From positions 1 to 54,972 of the forward strand of contig JAQSDW010000060.1 of the NCBI GenBank assembly GCA_029946105.1: a DNA stretch of 54,972 bases, written 5' to 3'. This document shows, piece after piece, positions 1-7,700 of this stretch. The notes below the pieces were generated by a model that ran no database searches, had not been told where the DNA came from, and was given only the letters and a program-made list of their open reading frames with translations. Position numbers and translations under genes: made by a program. The first letter of the stretch is position 1. Every line of letters begins with the position of its first letter. Source of the stretch: Reyranella sp. (GTDB lineage Bacteria; Pseudomonadota; Alphaproteobacteria; Reyranellales; Reyranellaceae).

Positions 1-382
1 GCGGATTGAACTGCGGCGCATACATGTTGAAGTGGTTCGCCTGCCCCGCCATCGGCCCCAGGCCGCCCATCTGCCAGTTGACCCACTGCAGCACCTCGTA
101 CTTGCCGCGCAAGTCCTTGGGCAGAAACTTTCCGGCCTTCTCCGCGAGGTACTGCAGGATCGCACCGGACTCGAAGACCGCAACCGGCTTGCCTCCACCC
201 GGCGGCTCGTGATCGACGATGGCGGGCATGCGGTTGTTGGGGCTGATCGCCAGGAACTCGGGCTTGAACTGCTCGCCCGTGCCGATGTTCACCGGCACCA
301 GTCTGTACGGCAGGCCGCACTCCTCGAGCATGATGGAAATCTTCCAGCCATTCGGCGTCGGCCAATAGTGCAGGTCGATCAT
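1..382 (-). CDS. Glutathione S-transferase, YfcG/YghU type (3' end outside window)
   Basis: Only the first 127 residues are visible; the gene runs off the left edge. The N-terminal thioredoxin fold carries the PNGWKISIMLEE helix (residues 9-20), and the ESGAILQYLAEK stretch (71-82) is the usual glutathione-binding segment. It is followed by VNWQMGGLGPMAGQ (101-114), which is characteristic of the YfcG/YghU (Nu-class) disulfide-bond reductases rather than classical transferases. These act on glutathione disulfide bonds in the cytosol. The ATG at 382 is preceded by AGGAGA at good spacing. It is divergent from the DUF1993 gene. The family call is firm; the substrate is unknown. Confidence 0.85.
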   Translation of the reverse strand, partial: MIDLHYWPTPNGWKISIMLEECGLPYRLVPVNIGTGEQFKPEFLAISPNNRMPAIVDHEPPGGGKPVAVFESGAILQYLAEKAGKFLPKDLRGKYEVLQWVNWQMGGLGPMAGQANHFNMYAPQFNP

Positions 383-532
383 GAAGTGTCTCCTGGAGGG
401 GATGTGAATTGGCGCCGAGACTAGACCATCCAGCGCAGCGCGCGAAGCGAGGAAGCGCTAATGCCCTCATGAGGAAATGGTTGCTCGGCAACGGTCGCCA
501 GTGGGAATATTCGCCAAGGAGGATCTTCTACT

Positions 533-1054
533 ATGGCCATTTCACTCTACGATCTCATCGTGCCCAACTACCTGCAGACGCTGGGCGGCATGGAAGCCTT
601 TCTCGCCAAGGGCCTCGCGCACTTCCAGGAGAACAAGATCGATCCTGGCGAGGTCATCGAAACACGCCTGCATGCCGACATGCTGCCACTTAAGTTCCAG
701 ATCCATTCTGTCGTGCATCACTCGCTGGGCGCGATTCGCGGCGTGCAAGCTGGCACGTTCAAGCCGCCCGCCCCGGTGCCGGCGCTCGACTATGCCGGTT
801 TCCAGAAGACCGTGACTGAGGCGCGCGAATCCTTACAGAAGATCAAACCTGAGGAGGTCAACCCGCTTGAGGGCAAGGACGTCGTCTTCGAGATTGGCGA
901 TCGCAAGCTGCCCTTCACCGCCGAGGGTTTCCTCCAGTCGTTCTCGCTGCCCAACTTCTTCTTCCACACCACCACCGCCTACGACATCCTGCGTCAAAAA
1001 GGTGTGCCTCTCGGCAAGCGCGACTTCCTGGGCAGGATGCGCCTGAAGACATGA
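533..1054 (+). CDS. DUF1993 family protein
   Basis: A 173-residue cytosolic protein of the DUF1993 family, a helical DinB-like group without an assigned reaction. Family-like segments are an N-terminal SLYDLIVPNYLQTL, a central RLHADMLPLKFQ and a C-terminal FFHTTTAYDILRQKG followed by GKRDFLG. The conserved histidines in the last two could bind a metal, but this is not shown. The start follows AAGGAGG by about ten bases. The stop overlaps the start of the racemase-like gene by four bases (ATGA), so the two are almost certainly co-translated. The function of the pair is unknown. Confidence 0.85.
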   Translation: MAISLYDLIVPNYLQTLGGMEAFLAKGLAHFQENKIDPGEVIETRLHADMLPLKFQIHSVVHHSLGAIRGVQAGTFKPPAPVPALDYAGFQKTVTEARESLQKIKPEEVNPLEGKDVVFEIGDRKLPFTAEGFLQSFSLPNFFFHTTTAYDILRQKGVPLGKRDFLGRMRLKT

Positions 1055-1767
1055 TGGCCTCGCCAAGCAAGCCGAGGCATATCGGTATCGTCGCCTGCTC
1101 CGCGGAGGGCGCGGCCCTCTGCTACAGGACGATTTGCGTCGAGGGCGCCGGGCTACTTGGCCCCCACGCGCATCCCGAAGTCTCGATGCACACGCCGTCG
1201 TTGGCCGATCACATGGCTCATATCTATCACGGCGATTGGCAGGGCGTGGCCGAGTTGATGCTGGCCTCGGCCGACAAGCTCGCCAAGGCGGGCGCCGACT
1301 TCCTGATCTGTCCCGACAACACCATCCACCAGGCCCTGCCCCATGTCTTGCCGCGCTCGCCGCTGCCCTGGCTCCACATCGCCGAGGTCGCGGCCCAACA
1401 CGCCGTCGAGCGTGGCTTCCACACCGTCGGCATCACCGGAACGCGTTGGCTGGTCGACAGCGAGGTTTATCCGGAGAAGCTTGGCGCCCATGGGCTGAAA
1501 TACGTCCGTCCAAGCGCCGTCGAACGCGACGAGTGCAACCGCATCATCATGGACGAACTGGTCTGCAGCAGCTTCAGGCCTGAGTCGATCGCCTACTTCC
1601 AGCGGGTGATCGCGCGAATGAAGGATCAGGGCTGCGACGCGGTCGTGCTGGGCTGTACCGAGATCCCACTGATCCTGAGCGACGCGAATTCGCCCCTGCC
1701 GACGCTCGATTCCACTCGGCTGCTGGCGCGGGCGGCGCTGAAGCGCGCCGTCGAAACCGTCAGTTGA
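1051..1767 (+). CDS. Aspartate/glutamate racemase family protein with altered first catalytic site
   Basis: A 238-residue protein with the two-lobed Asp/Glu racemase fold: N-terminal HIGIVACSAEGAALCY, then a CPDNTIH segment (87-93), GITGTRW in the second lobe, and VLGCTEIPLIL with Cys202. Racemases of this family use two cysteines (or Thr plus Cys in YgeA-like enzymes). Here the second Cys is kept, but the position of the first appears to be Asp89. It may therefore be a lyase, isomerase or racemase on another substrate. It overlaps DUF1993 by four bases and converges on the serine hydrolase, overlapping its 3' end by eight bases. Confidence 0.85.
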   Translation: MMASPSKPRHIGIVACSAEGAALCYRTICVEGAGLLGPHAHPEVSMHTPSLADHMAHIYHGDWQGVAELMLASADKLAKAGADFLICPDNTIHQALPHVLPRSPLPWLHIAEVAAQHAVERGFHTVGITGTRWLVDSEVYPEKLGAHGLKYVRPSAVERDECNRIIMDELVCSSFRPESIAYFQRVIARMKDQGCDAVVLGCTEIPLILSDANSPLPTLDSTRLLARAALKRAVETVS

Positions 1768-3049
1768 CCATCGCCTGATAGACGAGATCGCGCATCAGGT
1801 AGCGATAGCGCAGGTGGGCAGCCGGCGACTGCATCATGAACACGACGTAGAGGTGCTCCTTCGGGTCGTGCCAGAAGTAGGTGCCGTAGGCGCCGCCCCA
1901 GTAGTAGTCGCCGGGCGTTCCCGGCAGCGGGTTGCGGCCGACGTCGGTGCGGATGGCAAAGCCCAGGCCGAAGCCCTGGCCCATGCGTCCGCTGGGTTCG
2001 AGCGCCTCGAAACGGAACATGTCGGCGCCCATCTTGACGTCGGGCGGCAAGGCATCCGCTGTCATCAGGTCGATGGTCTTGCGCGAGATCAGCCGCACGC
2101 CGTCGAGCTGGCCGCCGTTGGCGAACATCTGGAGGAAGCGCGCGTAGTCGGCCGCGGTCGACACCATGCCGCCGCCGCCCGACCTCCAGGTGAACTTCTC
2201 CGTGACGTCTGGAATGGACGGCAGCTCGTTCTTGGGGCCTTCCTTCATCGGCTTGGCGCCGCGCGCCTTCTTGTCGGCCGAGACCTCGAAGGCGGTGTCG
2301 CCCATCTTGAGCGGCTTGGTGATGCGTTCCTCAATGAACTTGTCGAGCGGCATGCCCGAGGCGACCTCGACGACGCGTCCCAGCACATCGGTCGACATGG
2401 AATATTCCCACGTCGTGCCCGGCTGGTAGAGCAAGCCGAGCTTGGCGAGTTTGTCCGCCATCTCGGCGTTGGTCTGGCCGCGCTCGGCCACCTTCATGTC
2501 GACGTAGGACTGCTTGATCGGGTTGGCGCCGATCGCGGCGTAGGTCAGGCCCGAGGTGTGGCGCATCAGATCCTGCACCGTCATCGGCCGCGCCTGCGGC
2601 TCAGGGACGTATTCGACCGTGCCGTCGTCCTTGTTCTTCGGCGTCACCACCTTGGTGTCGGCGAAGGCCGGAATGTAGCGCGAGACCGGATCAGCCAGGG
2701 TGATCTTGCCGTCCTCCATCAGGATCATCGCGGCCACCGTGACGATCGGCTTGGTCATGGAGGCGATGCGGAAGATCGTGTCGTTGGTCATCGCCACCTT
2801 GGCTTCCTTATCGCGGAAGCCGAAGGAGTCGAACATGACGATCTTGCCGTTGCGCACGATCAGCACGACCGCGCCTGGCAGTTCGTTGTTCTTGACGCCC
2901 TCGTTGATACGGTCGCCGATGTTCTTGAGGCGCGTCGACAGAAAGCCCACTTCCTCGGGTGTCTGGACCTTGGGAATGCCCTGTGCAGCGGCAGGCAATA
3001 CCATGCCGAAGACGAGCGCCGACGCGGCAGCCATACGGAACAACGACAT
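1760..3049 (-). CDS. Serine hydrolase, beta-lactamase/EstB family (exported)
   Basis: A 429-residue class C beta-lactamase-like hydrolase. A signal peptide ends near AAAQ (residue 23). The catalytic SxxK is SMTK (97-100) and the second motif is Y216-S-M-S in place of the classical YxN. This favours the EstB/penicillin-binding-protein-like esterase branch over a true beta-lactamase. RHTSGLTYA and a C-terminal GYYWGGAYGTYFW-like region are typical of the family. The ATG at 3049 was chosen because AGGAGGAAAG lies directly upstream; an in-frame extension would disrupt the signal peptide. It probably hydrolyses a periplasmic ester or amide; the substrate is not predictable. Confidence 0.88.
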   Translation of the reverse strand: MSLFRMAAASALVFGMVLPAAAQGIPKVQTPEEVGFLSTRLKNIGDRINEGVKNNELPGAVVLIVRNGKIVMFDSFGFRDKEAKVAMTNDTIFRIASMTKPIVTVAAMILMEDGKITLADPVSRYIPAFADTKVVTPKNKDDGTVEYVPEPQARPMTVQDLMRHTSGLTYAAIGANPIKQSYVDMKVAERGQTNAEMADKLAKLGLLYQPGTTWEYSMSTDVLGRVVEVASGMPLDKFIEERITKPLKMGDTAFEVSADKKARGAKPMKEGPKNELPSIPDVTEKFTWRSGGGGMVSTAADYARFLQMFANGGQLDGVRLISRKTIDLMTADALPPDVKMGADMFRFEALEPSGRMGQGFGLGFAIRTDVGRNPLPGTPGDYYWGGAYGTYFWHDPKEHLYVVFMMQSPAAHLRYRYLMRDLVYQAMVN

Positions 3050-3086
3050 TAGACTTTCCTCCTGACTTCTTGTCTCCATCAAAGCA

Positions 3087-3114
3087 AAACGCCCCCGCTT
3101 GCGCGAGGGCGTTT
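3087..3114 (-). terminator. Hairpin terminator between cyclase and serine hydrolase genes
   Basis: Inverted repeat AAACGCCC / GGGCGTTT with an inner CGC-TT-GCG stem. Read on the minus strand, it ends in GCGTTTTGCTTT. It lies just after the cyclase stop and before the ribosome site of the next gene, so it probably ends cyclase transcription. Confidence 0.65.
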
Positions 3115-3136
3115 CGACGCACGAGCCGCCGTGCGG

Positions 3137-4219
3137 TCAGGTTACCGCGATGGGGCCGCCGTTCGATCCCGTGGCACCCCGGATCGGCGCCGGCGAGAAG
3201 ACATAGGCGAACTGGTATTTGCGATCGGCAATCAAGGCCGTGAAGTCAAGATTTTCATGATTGAAAATGCCGTTCTTGCAGATCAGTTCGCCGTGCACAA
3301 CGAAGGCCAGGTTCTTGTCCGGATTAGGCACGACCTCGGTGGCCCACTGGTCGGCGCCGGTCAGGCAGACGCCCTTGTCGACGCACCATTTGGCGATCTC
3401 GAGGCCGATACCGGGCTCGCCACCGTTGAACTTGTCGTTGTTCTTCATCCAGAGCTTGCCCCAGCCCGTGTTGAAGAAGACGGCATCGCCTTCCTTCACG
3501 TCGGCCTCGTTCATGCCCTGCTTCTGCATCGCGGCGCGGATGTCGGCGAGCGTGATCTCCTCGCCGGCCTCCATCATGCGGCCCTTGATGGCTTCGACGT
3601 CGAACAGATGACCGCGCGTAAAGAATGGTTTCACATGCTCGACGCCAAGTTTTGTCAGGCCGTAGGCCGTGGCCATCTCCTGCTCGGTCACACCATTGTA
3701 GTAGCGCATCTCGTTCTTGTCGCCGTCCTTGCCCATCTGGATGCCGATGTGGCCCAGGCCGTCGAACTGTGTGCCGGTCTGGCCGATTTCGGTGGCAAGG
3801 AATTCATCATGATAGACGAGCTTGTTGGAGCCGAACGGGCCGCCCGTCGGCGATCCCGGGATGCGCATGGTGAAAGCACGCTCGCCAAACTTGGGCATTC
3901 CGGATTCGTAGATGCGGCCGATGCGATAGACCTTGCCATCCTTGATCCACTTCACCGTGTCGAGAACCTTGGCCGGCGTCATCAGGTTCGACGCGCCCGC
4001 CATATCGTCCTTGCCCCACTTGGGATGCGGCCACCAAACTTTGTCGCTGAGCGCCGGCGCTTGCGCCACCTGTTGGGCATGCGCTGCACCGGCGACAAGC
4101 GCACCGGCCGCGACTGCGCCGCCCACCAGACCGGCGGTCAGGAAGGAACGACGATCCTCGTCGACGCCCTGCGCCGACGACTTGAGCTCATCCTTGTCTT
4201 GCAGATATCTCGAGTCCAT
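3137..4219 (-). CDS. Cyclase family protein (kynurenine-formamidase-like), Tat-exported
   Basis: A 360-residue protein of the cyclase/kynurenine formamidase family (PF04199). A twin-arginine signal, RRSFLTAG at 23-30 followed by an Ala/Gly-rich hydrophobic stretch ending AHAQQ, predicts Tat export of a folded metalloenzyme. The metal-site motif is TGTQFDGLGHIGI (148-160); the GTQ-D---H version is common in this long subfamily. Members hydrolyse or dehydrate small amide, lactone or polyketide substrates. The ATG at 4219 follows GGAGGAGCGTCC; a longer upstream reading would bury the Tat signal. It is divergent from the CobW-like gene. Confidence 0.87.
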   Translation of the reverse strand: MDSRYLQDKDELKSSAQGVDEDRRSFLTAGLVGGAVAAGALVAGAAHAQQVAQAPALSDKVWWPHPKWGKDDMAGASNLMTPAKVLDTVKWIKDGKVYRIGRIYESGMPKFGERAFTMRIPGSPTGGPFGSNKLVYHDEFLATEIGQTGTQFDGLGHIGIQMGKDGDKNEMRYYNGVTEQEMATAYGLTKLGVEHVKPFFTRGHLFDVEAIKGRMMEAGEEITLADIRAAMQKQGMNEADVKEGDAVFFNTGWGKLWMKNNDKFNGGEPGIGLEIAKWCVDKGVCLTGADQWATEVVPNPDKNLAFVVHGELICKNGIFNHENLDFTALIADRKYQFAYVFSPAPIRGATGSNGGPIAVT

Positions 4220-4302
4220 GGACGCTCCTCCTTCATTCTGGTTAGTCTGAAAAGCGTCTCGCCGTGGCGATTGAGCGTCAAGCCAAAGCGGCAAGGTTAC
4301 TT

Positions 4303-4317
4303 TGTTACATATGCAAA
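4303..4317 (+). promoter_or_regulatory. Possible Zur-like site upstream of the CobW-family gene
   Basis: The 15 bases TGTTACATATGCAAA resemble one half of a Zur operator (TGTTATA...), with GTTAC repeated just upstream at 4296-4300. Many CobW-family metallochaperones are zinc-regulated. The second half-site is poor, so this is only a suggestion. Confidence 0.2.
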
Positions 4318-4335
4318 AATGAGAGGCTTGCCGGC

Positions 4336-5358
4336 ATGAGCCTGTTCGATCGCGACAAGTCGGCCGAACGCCTGCCGGTCACCCTGATCACCGGCTTTCT
4401 CGGCAGCGGCAAGACCACCCTGCTCAACCGCGTGCTGAGCGATCCGCGCATGGCGCGCAGCCTCGTGTTGGTGAACGAGTTCGGCGAAGTAGGGCTCGAT
4501 CACCTGTTCATGGAACAGGTCGGCGGCGACATGGTGCTGCTGCAGTCGGGATGCGTCTGCTGCACCATCCAGGGGGATCTCGACCGCACCCTGCGTGACA
4601 TCACCAAGCGTCGAGCGGCCGGCACGGCGCCACCGTTCGACCGGGTACTGCTCGAAACGACCGGCCTCGCCGATCCCGCGCCGATCCTGCAGCTCCTGCT
4701 CAACCATCCCATGATCAGCCACGACTATCGCGTCGACGGCGTGGTCGTGACCGTCGATGCGGTCAATGGAGCGCGGCAACTCGACGAACATCCCGAGGCG
4801 GTGAAGCAGGCAGCCGTTGCCGACCGCCTGTTGATCAGCAAAACCGATCTTGCTGACATCGACACCAACGCCCACCTGCGCGCGCGCCTGGAGGATCTCA
4901 ACCCTGCCGCGGCGCTCTACGAGATCGTGCTGGGTGAGATCGACCCCGCGTTGCTTTTCGATTCCGGGCCGTTCGATCCTGCCGGCAAGAGTGACAAGGT
5001 TCGCGCCTGGCTTGGCGCCGAGGCGCATCACCACCACCATCACGTAGACCGCTCGCGCCACGACGCGCATATCGGATCGTTCTGTCTCACCTTCGACGAG
5101 CCGCTGGACTGGGACCGCTTCAATCCCTGGCTGATGGCGGTTCGCGCCTCATGGGGCGACCGGCTGCTGCGCGTGAAAGGCATTCTGAATGTCGTGGGCG
5201 AGGCGCAGCCGCTGGTGATCCATGGCGTTCACCGCACCTTCCATCCGCCCACCCTGCTCGCCCGTTGGCCAGATGCCGACCGGCGCTCGCGGCTGGTGTT
5301 CATTACCCGCGACCTCGACCGCGCCGAGGTCGAGGCGAGCTGGGCCGAGATGGCCTAG
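4336..5358 (+). CDS. CobW/COG0523 family GTP-binding metallochaperone
   Basis: A 340-residue G3E GTPase. The Walker A is GFLGSGKT (20-27), the metal-binding CxCC is CVCC (73-76), the guanine-specificity motif is SKTD (168-171), and a six-histidine run (231-236) precedes the CobW_C domain. Such proteins load zinc or another divalent metal onto client enzymes; the His run is typical of zinc-linked members. The ATG at 4336 gives the family N-terminus (LPVTLITGFLGSGKT). The upstream gap has a weak Zur-like sequence. The stop overlaps the convergent ASCH gene in a shared CTAG. Confidence 0.9.
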   Translation: MSLFDRDKSAERLPVTLITGFLGSGKTTLLNRVLSDPRMARSLVLVNEFGEVGLDHLFMEQVGGDMVLLQSGCVCCTIQGDLDRTLRDITKRRAAGTAPPFDRVLLETTGLADPAPILQLLLNHPMISHDYRVDGVVVTVDAVNGARQLDEHPEAVKQAAVADRLLISKTDLADIDTNAHLRARLEDLNPAAALYEIVLGEIDPALLFDSGPFDPAGKSDKVRAWLGAEAHHHHHHVDRSRHDAHIGSFCLTFDEPLDWDRFNPWLMAVRASWGDRLLRVKGILNVVGEAQPLVIHGVHRTFHPPTLLARWPDADRRSRLVFITRDLDRAEVEASWAEMA

Positions 5359-5723
5359 CTACTTTCGGTATCCGCGTATTCCGGCGGCCAGACCAGGGTG
5401 AACCGCTCGAAGACGGCCGGCATCGAAGCGTCGAATGTAAACCCTTCGGCTCGTGCGCGTCGTTCGAAATACATCGTGTGCTGCGCCAGCCAGTCCTCGC
5501 GCGTCCGTTCTCCTTCGCCTTCGTCCCAGCCAAAGGCTTCGTCAACCCCGTCGAGCGGCTTCACCTCGACGGTCTTCGTCCGCCAGATCGCCCGCGGTTG
5601 GCCGTCGGCCAAGGCCGCATCATCACCCATCCGGCAGACGTCATACGCCTGTTCGGGCACGCCGCGTGCACGACGGAAATCCTCCCAGAAGGCAACCACG
5701 GCGGGAGATCTGGGTTTATCCAT
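5355..5723 (-). CDS. ASCH-domain protein with apparent internal deletion
   Basis: A 122-residue reading frame. Residues 1-40 match the start of ASCH-domain proteins (PRSPAVVAFWEDFR). Residues 41-112 match their second half: IWRTKTVEVKPLDGVDEAF, GWDEGEGERTREDW and MPAVFERFTLVWPPE. From memory of the family, about 45-50 residues normally lie between these halves, including the Gly-x-Lys-x-Ala-Thr core of the RNA-binding-like pocket. Here LAD (38-40) runs straight into GQPRAIWRT in frame. The product may be non-functional or a minimal variant. The ATG at 5723 has only a weak ribosome site. Confidence 0.7.
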   Translation of the reverse strand: MDKPRSPAVVAFWEDFRRARGVPEQAYDVCRMGDDAALADGQPRAIWRTKTVEVKPLDGVDEAFGWDEGEGERTREDWLAQHTMYFERRARAEGFTFDASMPAVFERFTLVWPPEYADTESS

Positions 5724-5803
5724 GTATCGACCGCGTCCGAAAACCGCCAGACCGCCATCGGCCGGCTGGCCTAGATGGCCCACCCAATCGAGGAGTGCAA
5801 CCG

Positions 5804-6196
5804 ATGGCAACATTACGCCGAGAAATTTCCCTCAACGCTCCCTTGGAGAAGGTTTGGCCGGCGATCCGCGATTTCGATCATGTCCATGTCCGCGTGGCGC
5901 CAGGATTCCTGACCGCGGGCAAGATGGACAAGGGCGACCGTATTCTCACGTTCTTCAATGGCATGGTGGCGCGTGAACGGTTGGTGACGGCCGACGACGA
6001 GACGCATCGGCTAGTCTATTCCGTCGTCGAAGGACAGGCGAGCCACTACAACGCCGCCGTCCAGATCCTTGCCGAGGGGAAAGACAAAAGCCGACTCGTC
6101 TTGACGATCGACCTCTTGCCGAACGAACTGGCACCAGCGATCGGCGGGATGATGGATCAGGCGGTCGGCATCATGCAGAAGACGCTGTCCGCCTGA
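5804..6196 (+). CDS. SRPBCC family protein (START/Bet v 1-like)
   Basis: A 130-residue small ligand-binding protein. The N-terminus REISLNAPLEKVWPAIRDF is the classic SRPBCC/polyketide-cyclase-2 entry strand and helix, followed by an alternating beta region (RILTFFNG, RLVYSVVEG) and a long C-terminal helix (MMDQAVGIMQKTL). These proteins form a hydrophobic cavity for lipids or small aromatics; no catalytic residue can be assigned. The ATG at 5804 is preceded by GAGGAG; the longer open frame upstream is a shadow of the ASCH gene. It stands alone between convergent and divergent neighbours. Confidence 0.85.
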   Translation: MATLRREISLNAPLEKVWPAIRDFDHVHVRVAPGFLTAGKMDKGDRILTFFNGMVARERLVTADDETHRLVYSVVEGQASHYNAAVQILAEGKDKSRLVLTIDLLPNELAPAIGGMMDQAVGIMQKTLSA

Positions 6197-6208
6197 TCCA
6201 CCAGTCGC

Positions 6209-6835
6209 TCAGGCCGCGTCCTGCTGTGGCAGCAGGTCGGCATACTTCTTGAAGCCCGGCAGCTTCTCGACCCGGCCCATCCAGGCCTTCACGTTGGCGT
6301 AGGGCGCAAGATCGATGGCGCCCTCCTCTGCATAGGCCACGTCGCCATAGACGGCGACGTCGGCGATGGTCGCTTCGTCACCGACCAGGAAAGCCGACTT
6401 GCCAAGCGAGGCGTCCAGCACCTTCAGCGCGTCGTTGGCGAGGCCGGTGTAGAGCTGCAGGACGTTGTCGTCGGCCTTCATGAAGCCCTTCTTGATGGCG
6501 CGTGGGCGATAGACGTTGGGCGCCAGGCGATCGAATTCCCAGAAGAGCCACTCGCGGACGCGGGCCTTCTCTTCGGCGGTCTTGCCGCCCATCTTGCCGA
6601 ACTTGTCGGCGAGATAGAGCAGGATCGAGCCCGACTGGCAGAGCTTCAGATCGCCGTCGACCAGTGCCGGCACCTGGCCGTAACGGTTGACCGCGAGATA
6701 GTCCGGCTGCTTGTGGGCACCGGCGCGCAGATCGACGTGCTTGTAGGCAAAAGCCTGGCCCATCAGCGACATGGCGAGACCCGCCTTGTAGGTCGGGCCG
6801 CTCAGCCAAATTCCGTAAAGCGTCATTTTGGACAT
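6209..6835 (-). CDS. Glutathione S-transferase family protein
   Basis: A 208-residue two-domain GST. The N-terminal thioredoxin fold begins TLYGIWLSGPTYKAGLAM, with a cis-proline loop at QVPALVDGD and a glutathione-contact QSGSILLYLAD. The C-terminal helical domain includes ADVAVYGDVAY, the usual N-capping box and hydrophobic staple region. The Ser in LSGP could be the thiol-stabilising residue. The ATG at 6835 follows TGGAGGAAAAC. It converges with the SRPBCC gene and is divergent from a VOC gene. The substrate is unknown. Confidence 0.87.
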   Translation of the reverse strand: MSKMTLYGIWLSGPTYKAGLAMSLMGQAFAYKHVDLRAGAHKQPDYLAVNRYGQVPALVDGDLKLCQSGSILLYLADKFGKMGGKTAEEKARVREWLFWEFDRLAPNVYRPRAIKKGFMKADDNVLQLYTGLANDALKVLDASLGKSAFLVGDEATIADVAVYGDVAYAEEGAIDLAPYANVKAWMGRVEKLPGFKKYADLLPQQDAA

Positions 6836-6935
6836 GTTTTCCTCCAGTTGAACGATGAATGGCGCGGCATTAGCACGCCGCCTGCGGACAAGCATCCCAC
6901 TTGAGCGTGAGGCCGTTAAGCCTGTATGACCGGGC

Positions 6936-7688
6936 ATGAAAATTTCGGCCCGCGACATCGATCATCTTTCGGTCAGCCACACTGACTTCGAAGGTACCGC
7001 CACCAAGCTGGAGCAACTCGGCTTCAAGCTGACGCCGGAAGGGGTGGAGCCGCGCTGCATCTGCTTCCAGCCCGACCGCGACGACGTCCCCAACTACATC
7101 GAGCTGCTACCGGGCGACGTCACCCGCATTGCACTTGCACTGAACGTCGAGGAACTCGAGGGCGAGGAACGCACGCACGCCTGGGAAACCGAGGACGGCT
7201 TCGAGGTCGATGCCGGCGTGGTAGTCGGCGAGACGAGCGGACCGCTGCCGTGGTTCGCCGTCAAGCACGAGACGCCCGACGCGTTCATGGAACCGGAATG
7301 GATCGTCCATCCCAACGGCGCCCTTGGAATGATGGCGATCCATGCCGTGGCGGAGAACCCGCGGGAGACCGCGAAGGCGCTGAAGGCTTCCTGGGGCGGC
7401 CAGATCGAGGAAATCTTCGACGGCTGCATGATGGTCAAGGCGGGTTCGGTCGAACTCCTGATCTGGTCGCCGCTTGCCTACCAGCTAGAATACAAGGCGC
7501 TCGAAGTCATGACACCACAGGAACTACCGACCATCGTCGGCGCCGCCATCGCCGTCGAACGCTCGCGGCCGCTGCAGGCGTTGCTGCGCGCCAACAACAT
7601 CGCCTTCCAGCTTACCGAGGGCGACCGCGTCCTGGTGGCGCCGGAACAGTCGGGCGGCCTGATGCTGGAGTTCATGCCGCAGACCTGA
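6936..7688 (+). CDS. VOC family protein (glyoxalase-like domain)
   Basis: A 250-residue protein resembling the Glyoxalase_3-type VOC group. It begins RDIDHLSVSHTDFEGTATKLEQLGF, the first beta-alpha-beta module. A second paired module starts near residue 135 (GMMAIHAVAENPRETAKAL), and the tail ends GGLMLEFMPQT. Metal ligands can be placed at His10 and in the GMMAIHAV strand. The reaction is not predictable; related proteins include dioxygenases and isomerases. It converges with the AraC-type regulator, with 12 bases between the stops. Confidence 0.8.
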   Translation: MKISARDIDHLSVSHTDFEGTATKLEQLGFKLTPEGVEPRCICFQPDRDDVPNYIELLPGDVTRIALALNVEELEGEERTHAWETEDGFEVDAGVVVGETSGPLPWFAVKHETPDAFMEPEWIVHPNGALGMMAIHAVAENPRETAKALKASWGGQIEEIFDGCMMVKAGSVELLIWSPLAYQLEYKALEVMTPQELPTIVGAAIAVERSRPLQALLRANNIAFQLTEGDRVLVAPEQSGGLMLEFMPQT

Positions 7689-7700
7689 TGAGGCCTGCTG

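Noticed and set aside
1814-3052. Plus-strand open frame opposite the serine hydrolase gene
   Set aside because: It is antisense to a gene with signal peptide and catalytic motifs, and its product is low-complexity His/Arg/Val-rich.
5040-5045. The six-histidine stretch in the CobW gene as an engineered tag
   Set aside because: It lies in the middle of the protein between the GTPase and CobW_C domains, where natural His-rich metal-binding loops are typical of the family.
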